Positions 23,086 to 35,993 of a DNA stretch of 64,000 nt are shown piece after piece. The stretch is from Turnera subulata (lineage: Eukaryota; Streptophyta; Magnoliopsida; Malpighiales; Passifloraceae). The number at the start of each line of letters is the position of its first letter. Position 1 is the stretch's first letter. The DNA lies in assembly GCA_028386065.3 (NCBI GenBank), contig JAKUCV010001864.1, positions 1-64,000 on the forward strand, given 5' to 3'. The position numbers and the translations under genes are program-made. The notes under the pieces are model-generated. The model was given only the letters and a program-made list of their open reading frames with translations. It was not told the origin of the DNA and did no database searches.

Positions 23086-23133
23086 ACATCACATGATATA
23101 TCCTTTTTTTTTGGTGGACATCACATGATATAT
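23086..23133 (-). repeat. 16-nt poly(A)-tailed micro-insertion with a 16-bp target duplication
   Basis: ACATCACATGATATAT occurs at 23,086-23,101 and 23,118-23,133. On the minus strand the intervening DNA reads CCACC, nine A, GG. Confidence 0.65.
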
Positions 23134-24439
23134 ACTGACCGGGTAAAAGCGATTGGCTTGCGTCTTCTATCATAGATGGGATGGAATTTCTTCAGCTCCA
23201 AGGGAACAATTTATTCTGACCTCTGTTTTCTTGCAGAGATAACACGAGACATTGCATGCGATACGTCAATTGCAGCGTACTAGGTGGCTACCGACAATGC
23301 GATATGCAAATTTTTTTGACCAATAATCAATATGTATGCAATTAACACATTGGATTTTGAACCTCTAGAGTATGCAAACCTTACTAGATTTAAGCCAATC
23401 GCAATTATTTAAGCTAATTAAAGCATGCATTTTTTTTTTCTCTCGTTTCTTCGTTGTAGCCATATATATCGGTATATATGGTGGCTCTTGTTGTAAGTAG
23501 AGGGAAACAACAAAAAAATTGATTGCATAATAATGTACTTCCAGCAAAGGCCTTTGTATGATTCAGGTGGTGTTTGATTATGACCATTGACCACAGACCA
23601 TTTGGCTTTTGTTAAACCAAGGAGAGACAAGAATAATGATTTAGCAAAGATGAATACGAGCATGATATTATCCTAAAAACCCATGACATGAAACACTATG
23701 AAATTCTGATAATGAAAAAGAAACACTAGAAGAAAGGATCTTTAACCAAGCAAACTAGTACGGAAGTAACCGTCCATGCTTGGGTAGAATCATCCTCGCC
23801 TTTTCTATTTCTTGTTCTCTTCTTTTATGGGCCAAACATTTGCCTTCAAAATTTCTACAGCCTAATCTGAAGCCATAACATATCAGCCATAAAAACTTTG
23901 AATTTGCGAGGTAAGTGGGAACTTTCTAGCCTTAACGAAGCCTAACAACTAACAAGATCTACTATGGGAGGGTAAAAAACGTTGAACGTGCACATGCTAC
24001 CATCAGCTTAAAGATTCTGCCCCTTGTGAACCAATTCGATTCTTGCAGGGAAATAAGAGACTGAAAACAGACAGCCATAAACCATCCTGACTCTAGTGTT
24101 AGCTTTTACCTAATTTAGAGGCAGAATGAACAAGCATTTGCAAAAAGATTTATCCTCCTCATCATTTCTTCTTGTTCAAAGCCTCAAGTCTCAACAAATA
24201 AATAAGATTCCCGCCCATCACGAAGACTTCTCAAGCAGACCCAAAATTGTAAGTAACAATATTGATACAACCCTAACACAACTCCACAACATAAAAAGTT
24301 AATCAATACTACAAAATTCTCCAGAAGTACAGATACGGCCATGTAGCCATCCTACTTTCAATCATGTTCTTTGATGACTACATTTAAAGCCATTCTTGCA
24401 AGTTCGGATTACAAGCTGTTGGTAATGGGCATACCCTAG

Positions 24440-27400
24440 TTAAGAAGCCCCAGAAGCAGCAGCTGCAACATACATGCTAGGATCCTGATTTGGAGGTGCA
24501 GCATACCCGTAGCCACCGTAGCCTTGGCCTCCGTAATATGGTCCATTCCACTGATTCCCATGATCCCCTCGCCACTGATGTAATTGCCAAAGGATGAAAT
24601 TAGTAAAAGAAAGAAAAAGCTCTTGAAAAGAAGTGGTTGGAGGATATTGAAAGGAATTAAGGAGCCCATCCTTCTCAAAAACATTAGAAAGCCAAGAGAA
24701 GTCCTTTTAGTTTTGAATTGCTATTTTACATATATCACACATTGAAACGGATGTACCTGTTTGTTTGCTGGTGTACGACCCCATGAAAGGCGAACTGTCT
24801 GCTTGCCAATCACAGTTGCATTCAAATTCTGCAGTGCATCCTCTGCATTCTTTCTGCAACAAGAGATAGCATGTTTGAAATCAATAAATGGGTAAAACAC
24901 GATAAACTGCAATTATCCATAATCAACGAAACACAAAAAGTTCAAGACATCTCTCTCTTTATCCCCTCACAAATTGGGGCTTTATGATGACCTTTCTTGT
25001 AAGTAAACAGCAAAAAGTAATCTCCTTAACGGAGAGGATTTAAAACTGACAAAGCAACAGAGAAAGAAAGCACACCTGTTAGCAAATTGCACAAAGGCAC
25101 ATCCTTTCCCTGTTGGTATTTTCACAGACACGACATCACCATATTGAGAGAAAGGTTGCCTGATGTCCTCCTCACTGACGTCAGAGTCAATACCTCCCAC
25201 AAAAATCTGCAACGGTGCATAAATGAGATTTACCAGGACGGATACAGTTCAAAGCACAAAGGAGAGCAGAACTCACAGTTGTGTTAGTGGACTCGCCATC
25301 AGATTGAGATCCTTGAGCTGCAGCACCATTCGGTGCATGCCCACCAGCCAACACCACAGCTTATGGAAAAGAAAAGAATAATTTCAAATAACAAATCCAT
25401 CATGGAAGTCATTGTATTTGATCATAAAAAATTTAGCACATTAAAAAGTTAAAAAGCTGCACAACAGGAAATTTTGAAGAACCAGAATCAGAGAAAAGGG
25501 GGGTCATGGTGGTGACAGGAAAGATAAGAGAAATAACTCTGTATGCATGCAAACATAGAGAACGAGTGCATACAAATCTGTCAGTAGAGAAGCACGCACA
25601 CATAATCAACTGAAGCAACACTTTAAAAAAAATCCCATCAATAAAGAGGAGGCGAAAAGCAAGAAGTAGCAGGAATACAGCCACCAAGTCAACAATATAA
25701 AGATGTTCAAACCCCTTTATGAAAAGCAATTCCTCCAGCACAAAATCGAACGTGTAAAAAAAGATAATTCTGCAAGTAGCAGCAATGAGCAGATGGGATT
25801 CTACCACCAAGCAAAAGCAAGCAGAGAAGGTAACGTATCTTTTCCAAGCCAATGTTATGGTTAAGAAAACAAAGATGTGATGAGACACAAACCATCACTG
25901 GAAATTGGGACACATGCGCACACATCAAAGCAACAAAAAATTTAGTGCAAATGCTCAACAACCAAGCAAATTAGATAGGACCAACTTTAGACCAACAAAT
26001 ACGAAGGTGCATAAAAAGTTCCGTCAATGCCAGTCTCGTATAAGGTGTGAGAGGTTGTAATGTAGCCAGGTAATCCGTCATTTAGTTACCACACACAATC
26101 AGAGTTATTTCACTTTGCAAAACTAAAAGCGTATATCACATACCTTGCGAAGAATACTGTTGCTGATATGGGGATGACTTTTTGGGCGTTGCAACACCAA
26201 TGCGCATGGGCCTACTTGAGCAATATACACCATTCATCTCCGTCATGGCCCTTGTCCTCTCATTTTCATCACTGAACCTAACAAATCCATAACCTTTAGA
26301 ACGACCAGTATTTGAATCAGTGACAACTTTTGCCCCCTTTACAGATGGATATTTGCTAGCAAATGTTTCTTGTAGCATTGTATCAGTGACATCTGCAGCC
26401 AAATCTCCTACAAAAATAGACAAGTCAGAACCAGCATCTGTTCTCCTATCACCAGCAAAGCTCGCCCAATTGAGCCGGAAGGGCTGATCTGTGTTTGGCA
26501 TCACTGAGCCATTGTAGCTCTGCAAGACCTTTTCAGCAGCTGCATGTGAATAGAACTCAACAAACCCATACCCTTCCAGCTGACCAGTTTGCTTATTGCG
26601 TATCACCTTCACAGAAGAAACCTACAGATTTGTCGAAACAAAATCAGACAGCAAGTGAAATAATCAGAATGGCCAAAGAAGATTCTCACTAAGAAAATAT
26701 GGACCAGTGAACGGGCTGCAGGTTAATGTCTCAGAATGTGAATCAACCCAATCGGAATGAAGCAACACTAACAAGTTAAACAAACAACCAATAATACAAA
26801 GACTTCACCTTAAATGAAAGAACAAAAAGAAAAGAAAACTACAACATAAAGCAGAATATAGAAAAGAGTTACTTTCAAATAGGCATGCTGGCCACTCAAA
26901 ATGTCAAAAGAACCATACTCAGATGGTTAGTCAAAGACAGCCAATGACATATCTCTTTCTCCCACCACTTTCTTCAGAAGGCATATTTGTCGTTCAATTT
27001 CAATTTCTGAAACGAAACTTTAATAGATAGTGCAGCTACATGAGGCAAATCAGCATCTTTCTATTTGAATATATTACGAAAGTATAACCCCTCGATTACC
27101 AGATATAGTATGCTAGCTTACGTTATAGAATTCACAATTTCTGGGAACTGTAGCCAAACATAGTTCTGACGCACACTAATTAACGAAAAGACTAACTGAT
27201 ACAATAAATGTAAAGCGTTTCTCTTTCTCTCCTACGTTTCAGGACACAAAACTAAACCAGATCAGCCATCACATCAATACATCTAGCTCCAATAACCCGC
27301 ATCACAAGAATGTCAATAAATGAATCCCAATCATTAAATCAGGCGCATAATCAAGCCCAAAAAAACAATAAGTTCACAATCTCAATCCAACCAATAAACA

Positions 27401-27910
27401 CCCCAACAAAGATCCAAACTTTAATGGTTTCATCAAGTCAAATCCGATAAAGCAACAAACTTTGAATCCAAAAAGCTCATAAAGAAAAAACCCAATACAC
27501 ATATTCACACACACCTCTCCTGTATGAGAAAAGCAGTTGTGGAGATAAGTCTCGTCCATCCAATGAAGCAAGTCACCAACCCATATAGTCTTCACATCTT
27601 CATTGGATCCCTGCTGCTGCTTTGGCTGCTTCGGGTACTGCTGTTGTTTCTGGTATTGCTGCTGCTGTTGCTGCTGTTGTTGCTGCTGATAATACGCGGC
27701 CATGTAAGGGTGGTGGTGCTGCGGGTACATCATCATCTGCTGCTGCATCATCACCATAGCCGCCGCCGGGTACTGCATGGCCGCCATCCATTGCTGGTGC
27801 TGCATATGGGGGGCCCACTGCTGCTGCTGCTGCGGCTGCTGGTGATGAGGGTGGTGTTGCTGCGGCTGCTGGGGGGATGGGGTCAGATCAGGGCCATTGG
27901 TTTGCTGCAT
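24440..27910 (-). CDS. RBP47: RBP45/RBP47-like RNA-binding protein with three RRMs
   Basis: Six exons (27910-27515, 26621-26144, 25359-25277, 25206-25076, 24853-24757, 24574-24440) join in frame through GT-AG introns to 439 residues, the usual size for plant RBP47. Residues 1-100 are Gln/Pro/His/Met-rich with an 11-Gln run. RRM1 begins near 107 (TIWVGDLLHWMDE; RNP1 GYGFVEF), RRM2 near 200 (SIFVGDLAADVTD; RNP1 GYGFVRF) and RRM3 near 319 (IFVGGIDSDVSEED; RNP1 GCAFVQF). A Gly/Tyr-rich tail (GGQGYGGYGY) follows from about 396. Family members are oligouridylate- and poly(A)-binding proteins that shuttle between nucleus and cytoplasm and join stress granules. The start was chosen at MQQTNGPDL because upstream codons are not family-like. 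RBP45 is the alternative, but the short N-terminus and RRM spacing favour RBP47. Confidence 0.93.
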
Positions 27911-28400
27911 CCTTTTTTGTTCGATCTGGATATATAAGAAACACCAAAAAAAGCACCTTATGTGTAAGTAAATAAAACCAGTAGCTAACACACACACACA
28001 CACACCCCTATCTCCCTTGTGTCTCTAGTCCTTTGTTGTTGTTTCGTTTTGTTGTGTGTGTTTCTTTTTTTCTTTTGGGGGGGTTCTCTTCTCTCCTTGG
28101 TGTGGTCTAGAGAGGAGAAGGGGGGCTAAAAGAGGAAGAGAGAGAATATGGAAGTGAGGATTTAAAGGGAGGCGCTTGTTGTTAGATCTGTGGAAGTGTT
28201 TGTGTTTTTCCCTATTTTTTCTTTTTCTCTATTATACTATTATTCTTTTTTTTTTTTCTTTTTAGATTTGTGTGTTTTGTGTTCTTAACCTTTGAAGGGT
28301 TTTAGAGTTTAAGCCCTTCCTTCCTCCACCTCGGTTACAACGATTGTTTGCCGTCAGTGGGGACAACGGGGTCCCATCCCTTCGGTGGAGTGTGCTTGCT
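27911..28400 (-). promoter_or_regulatory. 5' UTR and proximal promoter of the RBP47-like gene
   Basis: On the minus strand the sequence before the ATG is rich in CT and GT/AC microsatellites, including a (CA)n run at about 27,990-28,004, as is common in plant 5' UTRs. No unambiguous TATA box was found. Confidence 0.4.
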
Positions 28401-31378
28401 GACGTGTACGGCTTAGATTTTTCTCTATGGTTCGGTGATGGTATTTAACTCTTTTTTTCCTTTTTTTTTTACCCCCACTCCTTCCCAATAGTTTGGTGAT
28501 CAAATATTAACGTTCGACCAATAAGGTAACAAAATTTTAACAGATAAGTTTTTGCAAGTTGAACTAGTTGGCGTTTTTAATGTGATGCCAGAAAAAATCC
28601 AGGAAAAAAAAAATTCAATGTGCAAATATCCCTCTTTTGGTAACTCGCGTTTGGTTCAAGAAAAATTACGTGGGGGAGTGGGATTTTAGTGTATGATTAA
28701 TTCTAAAAAATAAAAACCTTAAGAATTTCTTTTTTATAACTTCTGAAGAAAAAAATTAAGAATTGTAATACCAAACGCCGCCATGAGTTAAAAAAAAAAA
28801 ACCCATAAGTGAGAAGGGTAGGATATTTTTAAAAAGCTTTTATAACCGAAACCAACATTGAACTGGTGAAGGGAGATGTTCAAGAAAATTGAGATCCGAC
28901 CATTTTGTTAAAATAAGTTAAAATTTTATTAAAAATATATCCATCATAATAATTTTATGATGTTAATTTTTTCAAAAATAAATAATAAATAATTAAGATT
29001 ACTTTTTTGATAAGATATAATGAAATAAATAAAATAAAGATGATAAAAACTAAAGTTACTATTAGAATAATTCATTTCTTAAAAGTTGAAATATTATATA
29101 TTGCAATTTTAATTATGTATATATTTTTTGATATTGTAAAAGTAAAAAATTAAAATAATTCTCAATATATAATAAATTTTATATAAAATTTGTATTAATT
29201 TATAATAGCTCTATTGGTTTTAGGCTTTAAATTTCACAGGTTCATCATCCATTATTTTAATTTTAAACATAGGAAGGGTTCGCTAAAAACCATAGCAAAT
29301 CGGACTGAGATATGGGCGATTCCTAGTTAAACCCAGTTGAACCGGCTGGTCTGGTCCGATTTTAATAACTTTGCAATTTTTTTTTTTTTTTAGAGATGTC
29401 ATGAACATTTGAGTTGCGATATGTAAAAAAGAAAAGAAAAGAAAAGAAAGTTGAGTTGTGCATATTGGTTAGTTTGTTACGCTCCATATATCAAACGGTT
29501 CACCGACATACTATATATGGTGAGTATGATTCCAAACTAGAGTTTGTATAGTTGCAAAATCAAATTGAAATCAATAAATATATTTGATATGTCTGAGAAA
29601 TTAAATGATGGGAATTACCATCATTCATTTCTTAAGTGTGGAATTTGCTCAAATTAATCACAACAAAATATAAAGGAAGAAACTTGTATTCATCCGTTGT
29701 CTAGCCAGCTGCAATGACAATTGACAAATGATGAGGAAATCTACAAAATTACCCTCAGCAAAGGCAGCAGGACAGAAGAGTAGATATATGTCACGGTGTG
29801 TTTGTACTTCTTCCTTGTTTGGAAACCTTTGACCGTGTTTTGGGTCAAACGAAGCCCCTGTTGCCCACGTGGGCTCCACGTGTCGTTTAGGTCAATGTTG
29901 TAGTGGGGTTATTTGAATGACGCGTTCGAACTTTGAAGAGTTGGACCAGTTCTTTCCTTCCCAGGAGTTGTGAAATCCTCTTTTTTTTTTTTTTTGAAAA
30001 TAAGGAAATGTGAAATCTTTTACAAATCACAGGTACTAATCAATTTTTTTTTTTAATTTTGTTTTTGATTGGGCAAGTCGGCATTTTCCTTAATCAAATT
30101 ACAAATAGTAGTTGTATTTGCCCATCAAATTTTTAAGGGACACTTGCAAGTTAGACCAGTGGATTTGCAACTTGCTTTGCTAGTGCATATTCAAAGGTGA
30201 CAACCTTTGGAGAGGGCCTAGCAGCCGAAAGTTGACACATTAATGAAATCAATTCGAAAGTTACAAAATCTTTGCTTTTTCCAAAAAGAAATTGGCTCAT
30301 AGCAATACTATGCAATAGGAAATTCAACCCAATTTCCCTAACTGGTCTTAGTAGTACCCCATTTCCTGGTTTACAGTTTTAGGTACGTATTGCTGGGTAC
30401 TGTTTGAGTTAAACGATGAAATAGAATCCAATGAGCCTTTCAAATTGCTTCATTTGACCCGTGAAAAGCTGCTGCTGCCCTTTAAAGTCAATATAATTAG
30501 GCTTGGTAAAGGGCGAAGAGATGGAGAAGGAAGATTGGTGTAACTTCCGGCCCTCTAGCCTGGAGTCAAGTTGGTGTGGTGTCAGTGAGTCGGTGCCAAT
30601 TGATAACACGAATAAGGGAATAACACATGCAAGTCCATTGATCTAAAAGGCTACGAAACTAAAGCTGCAAAGGCACAATACAACAGCTGCTCTTCGCAAC
30701 TTGGATAAGCTTACTTTTAATGTAAATGTAATGGTGCCCAATTAACATGGTGTATAATGGAAGTGGAAATTTTTTGTATATGAAAAGCCAGTGTACCAGA
30801 AGGCATGGAGCACAGTTCCTCTGCACAAAAGTAGCTAATCAACCATCCTCTCACCTTGGGTACATCCACAATGCCAGTGCTTGAAACTCGAACACACCAT
30901 TAGATGTACTGCTCTCAGGACACCAGAAAACACAAAAACAGCACAAAGTCCTTCGAATGCTGTTAATCAATCTTATACATGGGAAAACAGCCTCCTTGAA
31001 CAAAAAATTGAAGGCACCTAACTAGGAGTAGTTATCTGGAAACTCTTGAAAAGCATTTAACAAGACCTGTTACCAGGATGTATGTATTTGACTTCAAGTA
31101 GTAGTTCCAAAACAATATTACACTTCATTTGCATTTTGGTAATTTAGACTACAAAATAATACAAATGAGCAAAAAAAGCTAGAATAAACTGTCTTTCCTT
31201 CTATTCATTGACTTTAATACAACAGTTCTCCAAATTACAGAGACAAGGAAAAAGAATAAATGGAATATCACAATGCCGCAGCAAAATTTGCGAGAGGGTG
31301 GAACTCTTGTCAGCCCTTGTAGATTAAAAAAGGACTAAACCGTAAAACAACTAAACTATGTACAATATCCTAGTGGCC
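28401..31378. other. AT-rich spacer, no gene recognised
   Basis: Very AT-rich between 28,850 and 29,250, with simple-sequence runs (A/T tracts, AAAAG repeats near 29,430). The part next to 31,379 is the likely 3' UTR of the sulfotransferase gene. A possible poly(T) insertion with a 9-bp repeat at 29,970-30,017 is too weak to call. Confidence 0.4.
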
Positions 31379-33849
31379 TTACTTCCGATACTCTCCATAC
31401 AAGAAGCTCTCGTAGTGTGTTCCTTGGAGAGCCCTTGTGACTTCATCTGGGTTCTCAACCTGGTTAGACAAAGAACCTTTGTGAATCTTTACTTGACGGC
31501 TCCTCAGATCTTTTCTTGGAACCTTCAGAAAATCTTGAACATCCGATAATTTCTACAAAAGATAAAAGTCTTTTTCATTGTCTGCCGTTTAATTCAATGT
31601 AAGGCACTAAATTATAGAAAGATTCCTAAAAGAAAGATTAGTTCGGCTTACAGTGCGGTTTTTGACAATATCCTCATAATAAAGAATTATATGCCTAGTG
31701 CTCTTGAAGTACTCTAAAGCTTTTTTAGTTGTCTCCTCCACTTGCTTCAGATTAGATATCAACAATGTTGTATTGATTGTAGGCTTGTATTTCGCTAGTA
31801 TTTCTGCCTGAAACCATCACATATTATGAGAGGTCCCATCCAATAATATATGCATGTACACAGAGAGAAGGGTTGGAGGAAACCTCGTGGGGTGAATGAA
31901 CATGAGATTTATGGGTCCCATTCAATAGCTTTGCATCTCGATCATAAGAATTTGCAAGCACTGAAATCATCCTGCGAAGCAGATTCCTCCGAAAGAGAAA
32001 AATAGCTGAAACTCCCCTGGTTTTGAAGTATTCAACTATTTCTTCATGATATTGCAGCACACCCTAGGTTGATTATGTTGGAAAATTAGTCAAGTGAGGT
32101 AAAGAGTTAAAGGGGTAAACCCATGTAAACATCACATCCACAAAAAAATTTGTTAGGTAATCTAACTTGGTTCATCCTCCCAAGGAAATGACCATATGAA
32201 GGCTAAATAGTACCATCCCATTACATCTGAAAACATATATAGAACAGTCCTGATACTAACACAAAGGAAATGCAACCTAAATTTGAAATTCAGAATAGAA
32301 CCAAATCATGGTTCCATCTTGTTGGCTGACATGAGTTTACAATAAAGTCATAAATGAGGAAGCTGATCCCATGTCTCAACATTCCTCAAACATGTCTGCG
32401 AGTTTTAGTTTGCCGGATCAAACATGTATTTCAAACACATACTGCAATATTAAAAAGATGCCTCTTTGAAGGCACTGACATTGCAAGCAGTAAGCTTAAA
32501 TACAGCCTTATCCTGTGCTTGTTATGACAGAAAGGCAGAGGAGCCACTTTAAACTTCATGTTTATGCGTTATGTGTTTAAGTATCTTGAAGTGTTTTAAG
32601 AAACTTAAGTATCTTGCAGTGTTTTAAGAAACTTAAGTATCTTGCAGTTAAAGAAAAAGCATATAGGTAAAAAGAAAAAGTACCAAATATAACGTACCTA
32701 CCACTAATCTGACTAATGAGTGCACAATAATGCTTAAATATAGATATACAGATAAGGATTGCAAGGAAATCTCCTAACCTGATTAAGCATCCACTTCAAA
32801 CCAACTGCAGCGGTACACTCATTCTTGGATGCGCTACTTAACCAGTCCAGGTTATAGATCTTGTCCAAAGTCTCAACAATCATTGAAACATTACTCCTCC
32901 TAACTTTGACAGAGAAAATCTCCCCATTTGAGCTTATGTTAGTATGATTATTCAACAATGTCTCGAACCAACCACTGCCGGACCTCTGCATTGACAGAAT
33001 GGCAAAATACCGCACGGGATTGCAAGCACATTCAGCCCTATAATGCACCAAACAATAAAATCAGTAACTCTCAGGTAGAATGCAGAAGCATTGAGAAGAC
33101 ACTGTTCATCGTCTTACCTGCTATAAGTTTTAGGCTGCGGATAGTGCACATAAGGGATTTCCCACGGTTCAATAACAGGTTCTGGACACGGCTTGTCAAA
33201 CGCTTCAGCACTAAAAATACTGGAATTGGTACTGACACCAAGTTGCTTAAGACAAATTGTGCATATGTACACCCCACAGACCATGGCAAACACCAAAACA
33301 ACCATCCTTAACACCAACGGCGATTTCTTAGGGGCCTTTAAAACAAAAGAATCCTGTAGTTTCACACCACCAAGAATGACATGGGCATCAGCCGAATTGT
33401 CTAACCAAGCCCACCATAATCAGCTCAGATTAAGCTCTGCAACTAAAACCCAAGTGGGCAAAAATGGAATCCAAAAAAGAAAACATGACCCGGATATTGA
33501 GCTAAAAACAACAGCTGTTACTGTCAAAAAGCATAATACTTAGAAGATATCCAAAAGATATTAACCATAATTTGCTGCCATATCTATATATATCACAGCT
33601 ACCCTCTAAATAAAGAGAAAATCAGCTGTAAATGCATGCACAAAAGGAAATCCCAAAAAAAATGGGATAAAATAAGGAAACCAAGAAAACCCAGATCACA
33701 TAGCATACGCTTTTAGAAGGAAAGAGAAAATGCACAACCCAAAAAGGAAAGCAAGAAAAAAAAAAGCATAAACACGGTAAAAGATGAAGAAAGAAAAAAC
33801 AATTGTAAGCAAACCAAACCTTGAGGAAGAAGCAGAGATCGTCGGCCAT
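31379..33849 (-). CDS. membrane-anchored sulfotransferase (NodH-like)
   Basis: Six exons (33849-33820, 33353-33118, 33037-32779, 32063-31884, 31807-31652, 31552-31379) join in frame to 344 residues. A hydrophobic segment at about residues 25-46 (LRMVVLVFAMVCGVYICTICL) predicts a type II membrane anchor, so the enzyme probably faces the Golgi lumen. The 5'-phosphosulfate-binding loop of PAPS-dependent sulfotransferases is at about 102-113 (ILSMQRSGSGWF). The 3'-phosphate-binding region is at about 196-214 (IFLFRRNLLRRMISVLANS). Several NxS/T sites fit a secretory protein. Such plant proteins are often annotated as nodulation protein H-like, but the name reflects the fold and not a role in nodulation. 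The acceptor substrate is unknown. Confidence 0.88.
32578..32649. repeat. 28-bp tandem repeat in intron 3 of the sulfotransferase gene
   Basis: TAAGTATCTTG-anchored units start at 32,578, 32,606 and 32,634, with the third incomplete. The first two differ at one base, so the duplication is recent. It lies in the intron between exons 3 and 4 and does not touch the splice sites. Confidence 0.85.
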
Positions 33850-35993
33850 GGTTTATGAGAGAGCTCAAAAGGGTGTGGAAAGAAAAGGCATTTGTGAGCT
33901 CACAAACTCCTTTTACTTCTTCACCGCCGAGCTTTATCCAAAAAGAGAGAGAAATAAATAAATAAATAAAAGGAAAAAAAAGGGAAAGAGAAGAGAGGAG
34001 TAAAGTGAAAGAGAGATGATTATGGGGCTTTTCTCGTGAAGAACACAATGATTATGTAATGTGCTTTAGAGTTTAGACCGTTGCCACGCTCTCTCTCTCT
34101 CCGTTTGTCACTGACAAACGTTGTTTTTTGTTTGAGATTAACGTGTGTAATCCCCCAACACCAAACAGCTATTACTGAAAAGGGCTTTACTAACCAGAAA
34201 AGGCAGAAGTAGAGGTTGTCTGGAAAAGACGACAGTAGTCTTCTTCTAGTACTGGTCAAGATGGGAGTGGGTGACATGTCATATTTTTGCAGAGTTTTTT
34301 TGTTTTTTTTTTCGCTTTTTCTAAATGCGGAGATGATGTCTAGGTTGTGTGTTTATGTTTGGGTTTCATTGAACTTAACGAGGACGGATTTTGGTGGGTG
34401 TTACTTGTTAGGATTTGTTGTTTGTTTTTTTCTTCACTTGTGGTGTTGTTATTACTTCTATCCAATCTTTCTCGATTAGAAAATATCAAAATAAATACCA
34501 GTATCAGTATTATAGTTAGTTAGTTAATGGAGATGATGGCCGTTTAGGAGAATCATTTTCCAATTGCTATTCTTGTTCAGATTGAAGATTCCTGAGAATT
34601 GAAACCGAATCTGGGAGTTTTTGCCGTCCAAATTTGGACCAGATAATGACTCCTTAACAGCCTTAAAGATCACCTCTTAACGTTAGTCAATTTGGGCCAT
34701 AAGCCCAGGATACGAAACTATACCCACATAGCCCAGATTTCGGTCCACAGTTAATGTGAAGGAAGGTGACAACATTGGGTTGGGCTTATCAAGGCCCGAG
34801 CTACTTTTCTACGCTATAATGACGGAGTTTTTTTTTTTTTTTTTTCCCTTTTCAGCGGAGCACAAGTTCTTCAGTGATAAGTTTTGCGCTAATTAATCTT
34901 TTACTCCCCAACGCAATAGCTTATTTTCACCAAAGAAGAAAAGAACGTTACCGGCCAATTGCCAAACTTATCTTCTCCCATGGTCAAAGCTTCCACAATT
35001 TCCAATGGCTTATACATTTTATTTCCTTTTATACATTTTCGAGCGACATAGCACGAGGCATAGGCTCTCTACCCCCTGAGTCATGGCCCTGACAAACCAT
35101 TGAATCACTGTGATTGGTTAGAGCCTGATCGCTGCCTCACCAGTTGGCTGGCTTAAAGGTTTCTTAAGTGATGTGTTTAGGATCTGCTTGTGACCTTCTT
35201 TATGTTAGGATGGACCTTTGTGTTGCCGGTGAAGATAGGTTAGACAGGGGGGTGACTTATTACAAGGCGGTGCACTGGCCAGGTGGAGACTCTATAGAGT
35301 GAAGTGGAGGATCATGTCTTCCATCTCCAGTCCACAAGTGCAAATGCAATGAAAAGGCTGAGTTCTTAATGGAGCGCATTGTCTCCTTTATCAATCAAGA
35401 CTAAGGCTATTCCTAAGCCTATAATAACCCTTTAGGTACTGGGTTTTCATATGATTCATATGGAGATAGTCTGCTTCGTTTCATGAAGGCAAAATCGCTA
35501 TCAAAAGTTTGAGGTAGAAATTGAGATGTTTCATAACTTCGGACTCTGCAAGATCTCTGTTTTTCATTTGAAGAGTAGTTTAAACTCTGATTTGGATAAG
35601 CTTTGTGATGGTTGCAGCTGTTATGATGCTATTCACTTCAACATTCATCAAAAGAATACCATTTCTCTCTTCAAGAATAAATGTTTTTAAATTGATGTTA
35701 TGTTGTTTCTTTACCATGGATATGAATGGTATTTGTGAATGTTTGGGAGTGATGATGCATCTATTTCTCTTCTTCAAAGGCATTGATCATATGATCAGCA
35801 AACATCTAATTAGAAAAGGACTGAAGGGAAGCATGTTGCAAAAACATTCAATCTGTTAACTCCAGTCCATGACATCTTGAATTCAACCATTACAAGAGAA
35901 ATAAAAAAAAGCCCCATTTCTTGCAAGGTAAGGCCTTGAATCCACTCACATCATAATTAGAGATACAATGTGACATAAGAAGAATTGGCGATA
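33850..35993. other. 5' flank of the sulfotransferase gene and spacer
   Basis: Directly upstream of the minus-strand ATG there are A-rich and AAATA-repeat stretches (33,955-33,970). From about 35,000 to 35,500 the base composition is more balanced and could belong to a decayed repeat or noncoding transcript, but I recognise no domain. The last 100 bases are the 3' flank of the carboxylesterase gene that follows. Confidence 0.35.

Larger units (their letters stand above)
20447..24439. other. AT-rich spacer and 3' flank of the RBP47-like gene
   Basis: No gene, tRNA or large repeat is recognised. It includes two micro-insertions listed separately (22,068 and 23,086). The last few hundred bases (about 24,200-24,439) are the likely 3' UTR of the RBP47-like gene. 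Confidence 0.4.

Noticed and set aside
27524..27937. 137-codon plus-strand ORF rich in Leu
   Set aside because: It is the reverse strand of the Gln-rich first exon of the RBP47-like gene; CAG repeats read as Leu codons on the other strand.
29966..30018. A fifth micro-insertion with poly(T)
   Set aside because: The flanking repeat (TGTGAAATC) is only nine bases and the insert is low-complexity, so chance is a fair explanation.
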